A DNA stretch of 64,000 nucleotides from Rhizoclosmatium globosum (lineage: Eukaryota > Chytridiomycota > Chytridiomycetes > Chytridiales > Chytriomycetaceae). The notes below the pieces were generated by a model. It was not told the DNA's origin. It did no database searches and saw nothing but the letters and a program-made list of their open reading frames with translations. The stretch is taken from positions 1 to 64,000 of the forward strand of contig MCGO01000181.1 of the NCBI GenBank assembly GCA_002104985.1. The letters run 5' to 3'. This document shows, one piece after another, positions 43,031-54,459 of the stretch; position 1 is the first letter of the stretch; each line of letters begins with the position of its first letter. A program made the position numbers and the translations under genes.

Positions 43031-45531
43031 TCATCCAAGATATTCATGCTCTAACGCGAGAGCCTCCTCCTCCCTTCCTTGTTTACGGTATACCCACGCA
43101 AGCAAAGCAGCAGCAGCACCAGTTCTATAATCTTCCTCTCCAAATTCTTCCTTACATCCTTCCAAAGTATACTCTAATATGGGCATAGCACCATTCTTCA
43201 ATTCAAGTCCAGTCTCTTCAATTCCCTTCGCTTTACACAAGACCCCACTCAATTCAATCAACCTCTTGAGTTCATGTCCCCGATTCCACGGAAACAATCG
43301 ACCCTCCCTTTGAAACTTGACTACCTGACTTTTAATGATTTCGTAATCTTCCTTAATCCCATATTCCATATCAACTCGACTTGAATCTTCGATTTCGCCT
43401 TCATACAAGTACGCGTCGCTCAAATGCTTTGCAAGCCGGTGTTTGATCTTCACAAACTCCACTGTGTCGATGAAATGCAAGATCAACTCTTTGGAGTGAC
43501 CGTACCACCCCAAATACATCAAACGATCAACAAGAACCACAACTTCATTCGTTTCATCAAACTTGTTATCGCCAACGACACGAGCAACGTCGGCAGAGAT
43601 ACGAAACTGTTTAGCTTCATTGATACGCAGTGTAGCCAGGAATACACGATACATCAGTTGTGCTGATTCCGTTGCATACCATTTATACGCACGACCATCA
43701 CCTTCCAAAAAGGATTCGTTTCTTGATGCTTCAAAACACTCCCGTGCTATGATCTCCACCTGGTCAAATGCGGCAAAGGAGTAGTAATGCTTGCACAAGT
43801 CGAGTTTGGCGCGGAGTGTGAGAAAATGCTTGTCTCCGAGAATGCGAGTTCTTATGGATGCAATTTCTTCCAACAAATCGTGCCATCTGAGTGATTCCGA
43901 CACTCCCAGCTTTTGACGAATCAGTTCAGATTCGGCCAATTTCACTTCCGCCTCGCCGTGTGACCCCTCGCTGTTTAGTACTTGAGCCCACGTATTCAAG
44001 ATAAGTGGCGTGTCAGAAGGAATGAATCGCCATAGCTGAATCGACATGATATACTGATCCAAATACTCCTTTGCTTGTCCAAATCGTCCACGCGCAACGA
44101 GAAACAAGGACAAATTCTTCAACGCATTCAACTGATCCTCCTGCATAATATACCGACTCTGCTGCTGCTGCCTCAAAAAGTTGAAGTTTGCTCTTAACCG
44201 TCGAACAATCCATTCGGTTAACGTCTCCTTCACCATTTCATCCAACGCTTCAAACCCAACAGTTTCTCTAACAACCTCAAAAATCGCCTCCTTATCCCCC
44301 GGATTCAAACTCTCACTCTCACAACTCTTAATCCCCTCCAACAACCCAACCAACTGCTCCGAACTCCCCAAAACAGTACGAACATTTTCATCCGACTCCC
44401 CCCTCCCCACCCTTAAAACCGCCACATAAAACTCCGACTTCGTAACCACACAAGCATACACCTCAAAGATACACCACGCCCTCGTCAACGGCCCCGCCCC
44501 CACAACCGGACCTCCATCCAACCCCCCAAGTACAAGCACAACCCTCCCAATCCCCTTCACAGCATTCATAAACACAGTCTCCCACCACAAAAACCCCTTC
44601 TCCGCAGTACCATGCTGCGAATTCGCGAAAAGGTCAAACCATATGTACGTGTTGCGGAAGTCCCGCCGTTCCTCTGCGATGAAATCCGTTATTGCTTGAA
44701 CGCATTGAGAAAAGTTGTTTCCCCAGGCGTGGGATATGAAGAAGGTTGCTGGTTGGATGACGGGTGAGGGGTTGTCTTTGGGTTCGGAGAGGAGGATTTG
44801 GGCGCATAGGGAGAGTCCTGAGTTTTGGGTAGTTGGTTTTAGGAAGCGGTGGCATACTTGGGCGGTTGTGAGGGTGTGGAAGTCTGGGTTTGTTCGTTGC
44901 CAGGTGAGGATTATTTGGAGGAAGTGGAATACGGATATTCCTTGTGTTGAGAAGTGGTTTGGGTCGGTCTGTTTGTTTTATGGGAGAAATGGGTCAGGTT
45001 GTTTGGTGATAGATATTAAAACAATTAAAATACCATGGCCATCCGCTCTTCCTGGGACGCAATAACTGCTTCTGTGACATAGTATTTTCTGGGAGATGAA
45101 GACAGGGACTCGAGAGCGTTGATTGATGCGATCTGTTCACCAAGTCATTAGCACCAACCCTACTTTCCGTCACAACAAGCTTCTGTCTGTACCTGTGTCG
45201 CATCAGCACCGCTCAGATCGAGATCCACTTGTTTAAGACTGTCCAGCATCGCCAGTAAGGCTTCATCCTTGACCGAATGCACTGTCCAGGGAACATGTTC
45301 ATTGGAAAGTGGGTGGTCATTATTGACAATTTGATCGACTGATTGCCCAGTGGCACAAGTTTGCTGCTTAGTCACTTCGCGGGTCTGTTTGATGCGATTG
45401 CGGACTTGTGAGCTGATTGTCTCAAGCACTTTTCGGGGATACATTTGAAAGGCAACCTCCACGTCTTTGGCATACCTTTTTGATCCATCATGTGTTGTTA
45501 AATATGTGTAATGTAAAGGTATTCGCAACAT
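43031..45531 (-). CDS. TIR-like (FISHAWG...WCIFEVYA) and helical/TPR-like protein, 791 aa
   Basis: Exons 45531-45193, 45132-45034 and 44968-43031 sum to 2,376 nt. After an unrelated N-terminus comes ATFFISHAWGNNFSQCVQAI, YIWFDLFANSQHGT, WWETVFMNAVKGIGRVVLVLG and LTRAWCIFEVYACV. I know this pattern from many algal, oomycete and chytrid proteins as a TIR-related fold ahead of TPR or ankyrin repeats. The C-terminal 400 residues are alpha-helical with degenerate TPR-like pairs (RGRFGQAKEYLDQYI, EGSHGEAEVKLAESE, KQGREEEALALEHEYL). Probably a signalling or scaffold protein; no partner is visible nearby. The family has no name I can give. Confidence 0.7.
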
Positions 45532-45698
45532 AATGACTAATCCAGCACCTCTTTCTCGTTATCAGGCACTTTTGACCTAGAAAGAATAAAAAGTAACGAG
45601 TAAATAATTTCTCTAATGCCGAATACAAGTAACTTTACCACACCAGTCCAATATAAAGGCCAATCCATCAATCAATCAACCACAAATTCCAAAGCCAA

Positions 45699-46514
45699 AT
45701 GACCACCTACACCGCCCAGGAACTCTCGGACCTTGAAACCTGCAGTGCAAACTGTTTCTCCATTTACGCCAAAGCCACAATTGGCAGTCCATCCGACCCA
45801 ATCTACGGCATGAAAGTTGGCAGTGGAAAGACGTTCCTGTTCCACACAGACCCTTCAACCTCTCCCTCCACCTTACTCTCAGAATACACGTCGAATTCAC
45901 CCGCAATCGCATGGTGGATCGGTCCATCAACCTCCTCCAACCCAACTCACCTTGAATCCCTCAAGTCCACCCTAACATCCTCCGGCTTCACCCTCCAACA
46001 AGACAACGCATCCAAAATGCAAATCATGGCCTTGAAACTACCGTCCAACCTGTACACCCTCTCCATAAAAGAATCAATCACACACGAAGACCTGCGTACA
46101 AAGGTACACACGGAAGTCCTCGCATTTTGTGACGGCGAGTTTGATGAAGATACATTTGAAACGGACTTGAAAGGGTACGCTTCGAAGCCGTTTGGTCCTG
46201 GAAAGCAGTGGAGACATTACACGGCATCGTTTACTAATACGGACGGGTCTGTTGAACACGTTGCTACTGCGTCACTTTCTATTCATGGTTCAGCTGCGTT
46301 TGTGAGTGCTGTTGGTGTTGTTCCAAGTGCGCGGGGAAAGGGAATCGCGAAAGCTTTGACACGGTTTTGTATGAATGTTGCGATGAAAGAGTCTCATGGT
46401 GTTACTGTTGTTGGACTTAGACCGGAAGATGAACATGTTGTTGGGTTGTATGCCAAAATGGGATATGAACCAGTGTTTGTTACGGATGTGATGGTTTGGA
46501 AGAAGGGGGAATAA
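45699..46514 (+). CDS. GNAT-family N-acetyltransferase, 271 aa
   Basis: Intronless. The C-terminal half has the GNAT acetyl-CoA binding motif A, VSAVGVVPSARGKGIAKALTR (the R/Q-x2-G-x-G/A signature is ARGKGIA), followed by the motif-B-like LYAKMGYEPVFVTDVMVW. The N-terminal half is diverged and probably forms a second degenerate GNAT lobe, as in several two-lobe family members. The substrate cannot be deduced. Its start is 167 bp from the divergent TIR-like gene, implying a short shared promoter. Confidence 0.8.
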   Translation: MTTYTAQELSDLETCSANCFSIYAKATIGSPSDPIYGMKVGSGKTFLFHTDPSTSPSTLLSEYTSNSPAIAWWIGPSTSSNPTHLESLKSTLTSSGFTLQQDNASKMQIMALKLPSNLYTLSIKESITHEDLRTKVHTEVLAFCDGEFDEDTFETDLKGYASKPFGPGKQWRHYTASFTNTDGSVEHVATASLSIHGSAAFVSAVGVVPSARGKGIAKALTRFCMNVAMKESHGVTVVGLRPEDEHVVGLYAKMGYEPVFVTDVMVWKKGE

Positions 46515-46574
46515 AATATGATACGAAGAGTAGTTTATTTTGTATCAATTCTATGTTCACAGTAAAGTTCAAGT

Positions 46575-47425
46575 TTACTCTTCGCCAAACTCTTTGGTTT
46601 TCAAAGCCTGGTACAAAACATCAGCCCAGTCAGGTCTCTCAATAACACCATTCAAGATCTGCTCTCCAGTAGTTCCAACACCGTAAGCTTCAGCGTTAAT
46701 CACACTTCTTTGGTTGATCCCCCCGATTTCCTGTTCATTTCATCAGCCTGCTTCAGATCAAGAATGAAACCTTTTACTCACAACAGCGACACCAGCAAAA
46801 AGTCCCTTGGCGTGACTGTACGTGTAAATAGCACTAAACTCACGAACTGTTCCATCAAACTCGGCAGCAGCACCAAGTGGACCCGCAGCAATCGAAACAT
46901 CAGTTCCTATTCAAATTGAATAACACATCACCAAGTAAATCTGATGAACTTACCAACAGTCCAGTTGTGTCCCTTGGCAAAAGCACTGACAGCCTTCTCA
47001 GTATTCTACACCACAACAACCCGAATCAATAAACCACACCTCACAAATATCAACCACGAAACTCACCAACACAAAAACAAGGTCCTCAACCTCAATACCA
47101 ACTTGCTCACCAGCACCCCACCCAGAAGTATGAATCGCAGCAGGAGCAGACCACGTAGCCGGCAAGGCACCGTCCTCCGGCAAACGACTCACAACGATTC
47201 CGTGACCATGACGCTCACTGATACCAACAGCGACTTTCGAGACGTGGAGAACAGCAATACCCTTTGCGCTCTCTATTTCCCCAAAACCGATTTGTAAGCG
47301 TTGACGGTGGTAACAGAGTGTGAAGGGGAGAATACGAAACTGAGAACTCCGGCTGGGATTCCTTTGAAGGACTCAATGATCTTGGCAGCGGAGGCGACTT
47401 CTTCGATGAACTGTTTCTTGGTCAT
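46575..47425 (-). CDS. SYLF-domain protein 1 (Ysc84/SH3YL1 type)
   Basis: Several short introns. Pieces match the SYLF lipid- and actin-binding domain in order: FIEEVASAAKIIESFKGIPAGVL, AKGIAVLHVSKVAVGISERHGHGIVVSRL, TWSAPAAIHTSGWGAGEQVGIEVEDLVFVL, NTEKAVSAFAKGHNWTVG, IAAGPLGAAAEFDGTV, YTYSHAKGLFAGVAV, INQRSVINAEAYGVGTTGEQILNGVIERPDWADVLYQAL. It has no SH3 domain, unlike yeast Ysc84. SYLF proteins bind phosphoinositides at endocytic actin sites. It is the most diverged of three copies in this window (with 60250-61301 and 61629-62786). Confidence 0.82.
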
Positions 47426-47725
47426 TGCTGAGTTTTTTCAGTGTGAGTTCTTTTGCTGAAATGCTATATACGGGCCTTTTTGTAGTTGTGAGGCTGAATG
47501 TGTTACAAATCGCAAGAAAAAAAAAGTGAACGCGTGCGGATTACGAACGGAATTAACACCATGGCGTGATACCCGATTTGTTATCGCGATCATAATATTC
47601 CTAAGATCCAGTGAGGGAAAAGGTTGCATGGTAAACTGAAATGATCCGAAGTTTATTTTGATGGAATTTGAAACGACTAATTGAAACGACTTAAAGACTA
47701 TTCGTGATGTGATTCGTGTATATGT
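47426..47725. other. Intergenic, nothing seen
   Basis: 300 bp between the SYLF 1 start and the DNAL4 3' end. It should hold the SYLF promoter. No other feature. Confidence 0.5.
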
Positions 47726-48261
47726 TTATGATTGCTTCCAGATCAAGATTCCCACGGTTCCTATCAACCAAAAGTTAATCAACGACTTTTGTGAAATGAG
47801 ATACGATACCTCCAAAGTACATGAACATCAGATTCCTCATTTCGTGTGTGATGTCAAACCCAAATCCTTCTCCAACGACAACGTGCCATGACGATCCACA
47901 CCTTTTATCCATGAGTTCTTTGATTACTTTCGATGCAGTCTATTTGAGTTCGCGGGCGTGATTGGAATATCGATGTTGAGCAAGAGTTTGTCAGGTTTCA
48001 TAACAGCGATACCTCAAAGTTCGCAAAGTGCTTTTCGACAGCCGTCACTACCATATCGACGACCTCTGTTTTAAGTTCATCTTGCATATCGCAGAACTAT
48101 GGCTGGTGTGTTAATAAAAGATACAATAACAGAATATTCGCCACCTTCACAAGAGGATAGTTAAAGGTCCTACGTGTATCCTTATCATCTGAAGCCGCAG
48201 CAGCTCCTCCTTTATCAGCACTTGCAGCAACCAAGTTAGCAGAGCTTCCCGAATCAGCCAT
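47726..48261 (-). CDS. DNAL4: Axonemal dynein light chain 4 (LC8-like), 121 aa
   Basis: Four exons (48261-48145, 48096-48013, 47939-47810, 47760-47726) sum to 366 nt. RTFNYPLVKFCDMQDELKTE starts the conserved part. KVIKELMDKRCGSSWHVVVG, GEGFGFDITHEMRNLMFMYFGGT and VGILIWKQS follow and match animal DNAL4, rather than cytoplasmic LC8, in the GSSWHVVxGEGFGF segment. The protein is an outer-arm dynein light chain of motile cilia, so the organism should make flagellated zoospores. The 5' end is 71 bp from the divergent eIF3m gene. Confidence 0.9.
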
Positions 48262-48332
48262 TTAAAAATGAACAGTTCTACTTTTGATTTGTTTTGATTT
48301 CTCTTTTTTTCTTTTACTCCACCACCAACAAA

Positions 48333-49887
48333 ATGGCTTCTGCAGTATCCTTCTTCCCCGTTGAAGAGGTGCACTATTCGGCTACTACACCAACATGCAG
48401 GGTACTGATAAGCTTGTATTAGACGTCGAAGCTTGCCGCCTTAATGGACTGCGAGGCTGAGATCCAGACCCTCCTCGATGCCCAGAACTACGATGCCGTC
48501 TATGCAAAGTTTGCAAAGAAGTCGTCGTCGCTGTTGGAAGCTGTTGGTCCAAAGGGTGGGTCAAATTGATGAAGGGGAAGAAACGAAACTAAATGAACCA
48601 AATCCAGACATTGAAAAGGTTTACAATCTTCTGATTGCCATCGTGTCCCAGGCGAAACAGGAAGAATTGGCGGATTTGGTTCCCTCAATCGTGAATCCAA
48701 TTGTTTCTTCTGGCGAGGAAAATGCTACCATCAAACTCAAAGTGTGCGTTGAAACCTGTCTTGTACCATACATGATATTGTACTCATACCATGATTCAAT
48801 AGCCTTTCCAACCTGTACAATTCCATCGAAACTACTTCCCACATTCGATACTCTGTATTTGTCGCTATTGTTCAGCTTGCCTCAACTGCCAATGAATTGG
48901 ACACTGTCGTTCCAGTGCTCCCTCAGTTGGAGTCTTTCTTTGTTAGCTGGGACGTTGATTTGGATGAGAAGCGACGATTGATTCTCCTTTTGAGCGATGT
49001 TTTGGGACAAGTCGAAGAATTGTGAGTATTTCTTGTCAAGCAGATGCGTTGAAGTAGAGCGAGCACCTAAGAGCTTACATGTACCTGAAGCGAGGGAGGT
49101 TTGAAAAAACGCTTCGATGGATGACCTTTTTGCCCGAACTTCCACATTCAACATGAACACCAGCTAACCTTCTAACAGCAAAAACCTCTCCTACGAATAC
49201 TTGATCCAATACCTCAAAACCTACCAATCCTCAAAATCAACTGCCGCCTACCCAAAACAAGTGCAGGAAACAGCCCTGAAAGCAGTCCACCAAGCTCTCA
49301 CCCTCTCCTTTGTCACAAACTTTTCAGACCTTGCCGCTCTGGGACCCGTCCAATCCCTCAAAACCGCCCACGCGGACCTCCTTTCCCTCGTTCAAATCTT
49401 TGTTTCTGGCGATGTGAAGGCTTTCAAGGCGTTTGTGAAGAAACACGCTGGATTCGTTGCCAAGAACGATTTGGATGAGGAGAAGCTTTTGAAGAAGATT
49501 CGGTTGTTGACTCTCAGCTCTGTTGCGTGTAAATATGTCGACTCTACCTCGGACATGCCGTTCTCTGTGGTTTCAGATGCTCTGGAAATCGACGTGGCGG
49601 ATGTGGAGGAGTGGGTTGTGACTGGAATCCGAAGTGGTTTGATTGATGGACGAATTGATCAGGTTCAGAAGGTCGTTTGCGTTAGGTGAATTTTTCTTTC
49701 ATTGTAAAATCGCGTTTACTCATGTTTCTTGGTTAGTCGAGCTACCCACCGTGAGTTCAGTGCCAAGGAGTGGGACTTGCTTTCTGACAAGTTGGCCGGA
49801 TGGAGCAACAACTTGAAGGATATCTTGCAGGTTTTGCAGAATGCTAAGGCTGTCGCATCCGCCGCGCAACAGCAGCAACAGCAATAA
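48333..49887 (+). CDS. EIF3M: Translation initiation factor eIF3 subunit M, 393 aa
   Basis: Six exons (48333-48368, 48423-48555, 48608-48743, 48803-49021, 49179-49685, 49737-49887) sum to 1,182 nt. The conserved LKVLSNLYNSI segment, helical repeats and a PCI domain (LLKKIRLLTLSSVA, MPFSVVSDALEIDVADVEEWVV, IDGRIDQVQKVVCVSRATHREF, WDLLSDKLAGWSNNL) fit eIF3m. It ends in a Gln run. As an eIF3 octamer component it helps recruit mRNA to the 40S subunit. The donor after KLK is inferred from the frame. Confidence 0.9.
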
Positions 49888-50190
49888 ATGCCCAGGCATG
49901 ATGGAATCTTCTTCTTTGTATTTGATGAGTTACTGGGTATATTAAAAGAGTCGGAATAAACACTTCCAATTACGTTTCACAAAAGTTGCTTTATCAGGGA
50001 TGGTGAAGTGTTCAGGATTCGGGCTTTCTCTTGATGAAACACCAGTAAGTGCCGAGGTGCCACTTTCTCGTTTGCGTTGAAAACCTTACAAGTATAACAA
50101 ACAAGAAGGGAACATATCCTTCCCATAACGTTCTACAAAATTACTTTATTTATTGTGATCTGAGTTCTACACGCGACATTTCTACACAAA
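49888..50190. other. Convergent 3' region, nothing seen
   Basis: 303 bp between two convergent gene ends. Only ordinary 3' UTR-like sequence. Confidence 0.5.
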
Positions 50191-50613
50191 TCACATAACA
50201 AGAGCCAAGAGACCCGCAACAACACCAGAAGCAGCAACAGTCATAGCACCAGAGTACAAGTTCTTGGCAGCTGGAGCAACGTAAGCAGCAGTGTTGGCAG
50301 CAGGAGCAGGTGCCTTGTAGTCTCCAGATGGAGGCTTGTACTCGCCAGAAGCAACTGCACCAGCCTTGGGGTCTGTGCCAGGTGCACCGTAGACTCCAGT
50401 TCCCTTGTATGGGTTGTAGTTTCCAGACGCATCACCTCCATAAGCAGTTGGCTGTGGAGCAAGGGAGGTAGTAGCGATGGCGAGGGTTCCAGTTGCTGTG
50501 ATACCGACGAGGGTTGCTGAAGGAGCAATGGCGGTGGTGGCGGTTGGGCAGTCCTTTGGCTTAGCAGAGACTGAAGCAATAGCGGCAGCAAGGAAGAGGG
50601 CGGTGAATTGCAT
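50191..50613 (-). CDS. Small secreted GPI-type protein, 140 aa
   Basis: Signal peptide MQFTALFLAAAIASVSA. A Thr/Ala-rich segment follows, then a Gly/Tyr/Pro-rich centre (YGGDASGNYNPYKGTGVYG, SGEYKPPSGDYKAPAP), ending in a hydrophobic tail (VAASGVVAGLLALVM) preceded by small residues, consistent with GPI attachment. No known domain. Probably a cell-wall protein (inference). The same TAYGVPAAANNIYKSA-type pre-anchor pattern occurs in surface-type genes A and B (here AYVAPAAKNLYSGA), hinting at a shared anchor module. Confidence 0.75.
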   Translation of the reverse strand: MQFTALFLAAAIASVSAKPKDCPTATTAIAPSATLVGITATGTLAIATTSLAPQPTAYGGDASGNYNPYKGTGVYGAPGTDPKAGAVASGEYKPPSGDYKAPAPAANTAAYVAPAAKNLYSGAMTVAASGVVAGLLALVM

Positions 50614-51217
50614 TTTTTTTTTCGGATTCGTTTCTTCCGAGTTGATTTCTCGGGGGAAAGTTCGACGAGAGGCTTGGTGGCGTTTTTTGGAAAAACCGTG
50701 ATAGCACAGACTTTGTATGGGTGGCTACTGTTCATTTGTCAAAGCAGTGGAGATGTAATTTCCGTGTTCATCGAGGTGGCGGCAAATTTTACGTCCCTCC
50801 TGATGGAAGTACATTTCTGTTGTTATTTAGAAGAGTCCGATCACTCTGTATCTCATGTTTCTACTATGTTTGATCCATAAAACTGATTTTAGTGAGAATA
50901 ATGTTTGAAATTGCAAGGTGGCGTTGAGATTAATCTGTTACACGGATCTTTAAGACCATCTCCAAATCTCGTTTCTTGATCTGTTCACAGAGACCCTGCT
51001 CTCTATGCATCCAATGGAGTCCTTGTTTCTGATAAATGAAAGTAGAAGGTAAAATATTGCACAGAAGCCTTTAAAATTTAACTTAAGCCAGGTGATAGAG
51101 CAGGGGTGCCTCCCAAACAGCCTCCCATTTTTTTGATTTGAAAAACAAGCCTCACGAAGCTCCTTAAATTCGGGAACCCCGGGCTTACATCTCTTTTCAT
51201 CTTTCTTACCAACCAAC
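50614..51217. promoter_or_regulatory. Divergent intergenic region
   Basis: 604 bp between the small GPI-type gene and the subtilase gene, both transcribed outwards. It should hold both promoters. No repeat, RNA or extra gene recognised. Confidence 0.45.
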
Positions 51218-54202
51218 ATGCAGCTCCTTTCTCTCTTGGCCACTCTTGGTGCTGCACTTGGAGTTGCTGCTCAGGATGACATCTTCCGAGCCCCTCGTAC
51301 TGGTGAGCACACCGAACCAAGCAATTTAACGTCCCGATGCTGATACCACTGTTCAACTAGGTGCCCCTGAAGGCTTCGACGGAATCATTCCTTGCACCTT
51401 CTTTGTTGAATTCCCAACCTCCGTCGTCGACCCAGCCGCCGAAGTCAAGAACCACTTCGCAAAGTATCCAACTGCTAAATACGCTCTTCGTACCTCCTTC
51501 AGCAGCGAGTTGATCAGTTTCGCTTCTTTCGAGCTCAAGGGCCAGTGTGGTATGTTGAATGACGTCAGCCATCCGCCCAAGTAACTAATAGTGTTAAAAT
51601 CAGACGAAGACATAGTTGCCAGCATTGGAGGAGCCATTCACTACCAGGCCGTCACTGTCCGTGCCCCACCAGTTCCAGTCAAGGACGTCAACCCACTTAA
51701 ATCAGGTGCTCCTTTCGTTCACAAGCAAGACCAAATTCACGACTTGACTGGAGTTAACAAGGCCCGTAACGAGTTGGGTCTCACTGGAAAGGGTGTCAAG
51801 GTTGCCGTCATTGACAGTGGTATTTACTACTTGCACCCAGCTTTGGGAGGTGGTATCGGTCCAAACTTCAAGGTTGTCAAGGGACACGATTTTGTTGGAA
51901 ACAGCTTCAATGGAACTGCCGAGTCTATTCAAGAGAGTGATGACCCATTGGACAACTGCTCCGATGTATCTCACGGTACTCACGTTACTGGTATTATTGC
52001 TGGTGACGCCAGAGACATCAAGGACCCCAAGTGGGCTCCAAAGGTTCCATTCTCTGGAGTTGCCCCAGATGCCAGAATCTACGGTTACCGTGTTTTCGGT
52101 TGTCAAGGTTTGACTGGTGGTGACATCATCACCAAGGCTATTTACATGGCTGCCAAGGATGGTGTCGACATCATCAACATGTCTCTTGGTGGTGGACCAG
52201 CCTTCAACGATGAGTCTGATTCCCTTGCTGTTGACAAGGTTGTTGCCGCTCAACAGATCGTCGTTCTTGCCTCTTCTGGTAACTCTGGAAGCAACGGTCC
52301 TTTCGCTACTGGATCCCCTGCTAACGCCAAGACCGGTATTTCCGTTGCCTCGTTCGACAACGGAGAGACTTACCCTCACCTTGGTGGAATTATCGAGGGT
52401 TCAACCTACCCAGCCAGTCTCAGTATCGCAGAGAAAGTCCACTTGCAAGATGGACAAACTGTTGAACTCGTTGCTTGGAGTAAGTTCTTTGTATTTAAAA
52501 GAATGCTGCTATGTGCTAACACTACAATACAGACCTTACTGCTGCCGCTGACCCAAACAACATCAGTGATGGATGTTTCAAGCCATCAAATGACGTCACA
52601 GGAAAGGCCGCTTTCATGAGATGGGGAGCTGGTGTCTGTGGATCTGTTGCCAGATGTACAAACGCATACAAGGCAGGAGCCATTGCGTGTATCATTGCCA
52701 AAAACAAGCCAGTCGACAACTTCAGTATCACCGGTTATGAGAAAATTCCAGGAATGTTGCTCCCACAAGAAGCTGGTGACCATATTGTTCGTTTGATGCA
52801 GGCCGGTAAAACTGTCAACGTCACTGCCACATACCAAGTCTTTGCCTACGGACAATCGACTGGTGGAACTCTTTCCAGCTTCTCTTCTCCAGGTTTGGAC
52901 TTGGAGCTCAACTTGAAGCCTGAAATTGCCGGAATTGGTGGTAACGTCCTCTCTACCATTTCCCCACACAGTGCCGAGCACGAAGGATCTCCAGAGCCAT
53001 ACATTGACATGAGTGGTACTTCCATGTCATCTCCATACACTGCCGGAGTTGTTGCCCTGTTGATTGAAAAGCGTGGAAAGATTCCAGCTGCCTCCTTCAA
53101 GGCTTACTTAATGAACAATGCCAAGCCAGCTCCAATCTACAACACTTCTTTGACTCACTCTCCATCCTACCAAGGTGCTGGTTTGGTTGACGCTTTCGGA
53201 GCTGCTACTGCCCAGACCATTGTTACCCCACCAGGTCTTGCGTTGAACGACACTGTCAACATCAAGAACCAGTACACCATCAAGATCACCAACAACTACA
53301 AAGTTGACGTAACTTACGCGCTCCAGGCCAAGACTGCTGCTACCTCTACCCAATACCTTTCGGGTGATGACTTCCCAGAAGACCAGAGTGGTACTCTTTT
53401 GACCAACGACCAGCACGCTACTGTTACCTTCCTCTCCAACACTTGTAGCGAAGAGGACACTACTGGTACCAAGACTGTCCTTGTTCGCGCTGGAGCATCT
53501 GTTGACGTTGACATCCAGTTCACTCCATCTGCTCTTGCCCCAGCTGGAAACCTTCCAGTTTACGGAGGATACATCTCCATCACCAACTCCATCGACGAGT
53601 CTGCTTTGTCTGTTCCATACGTTGGAATGATCGGTTCTTGGGCTGAAAAGCCATTCTGGTCCAGAAACTCTACCAGCTTGTTGAAGCAGTGGTTGAGAAC
53701 TCTTGTCAAGGGAGCTCAAACTGCCACTACTGGTCTCTACGCTGACACTTCTTTTGCTCCACTTGTTGCCAACGATGCCGTTAACGCTACTGATGGATCA
53801 TTTGTCTTGGCTATTCCAACTTACACATCTAGACAAGCGTCTGTTGTTGTTCAATACGTTGGTGGTGACAATGCCATGGTTGCTTCCGGATTCTCTTCCA
53901 ACATTGCTTACATCAAGTTGTACGACGCTGTTAGCGGGGACGACCAAGGACCTGCTTACTGGCAGACTTTCCAGCGTACTTCTTACCAGAAGGCGCAAGG
54001 TCTTCCAGCCAACTTGCTTTACTTGTGGACTGGACGTGCTTACGACTTCGACTCTAAGAGCAAGTCGCCAGCCCTCAGAAGCCAAGCCCTCCCAGCTGGT
54101 AACTTCGTGATGCGTTTCATGGGTCTCAAGAACTTTGGAGATGTCACCAAGCCAGCTGACTGGGATGTCTTGGAGACTGTTCCATTCACTCTTGTTTACT
54201 AA
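51218..54202 (+). CDS. Secreted subtilisin-family serine protease with PA domain, 939 aa
   Basis: Exons 51218-51302, 51361-51549, 51604-52479 and 52533-54202 sum to 2,820 nt. Signal peptide MQLLSLLATLGAALGVAA, then a pro-region. The S8 catalytic domain has Asp in VAVIDSGIYY, His in SHGTHVTGIIAG, oxyanion Asn in ASSGNSGSNG and Ser in GTSMSSPYTAGV. A protease-associated (PA) domain is inserted between the Asn and Ser motifs (GAGVCGSVARCTNAYKAGAIACI). A large C-terminal beta-rich extension of about 370 residues resembles C5a-peptidase-like Fn3 regions. It has strong codon bias (GTC, TCC, AAG endings) compared with its neighbours, suggesting high expression. Probably an extracellular protease for feeding on protein. 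Confidence 0.92.
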
Positions 54203-54459
54203 GTTTCTTTGTTTCTTTAGAATATATGTGTAGAGAGATTAAAGAAAGTATAATTGTTACATAAATATTGATTTGCCATTGATACTCTTCACAACTGGTC
54301 CCATCCACAGTTTCAGATAATAAACGTATTGAATACAAACAAGGTGCGCTCCCAAAGGCGAACATCTTAGCAGCGCGTTAGCTTCAAGAAGATTTCTCCA
54401 TCGCATTGAACTTTCATTTTATCAATGTAAACTGCTTTTGGAAGTTCTAATCACTTGCA

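Noticed and set aside
47709..47891. Short plus-strand protein
   Set aside because: Antisense to the last DNAL4 exons.
51702..53719. Long minus-strand frames opposite the subtilase
   Set aside because: They mirror the strongly biased codon use of the real gene and match no domain.
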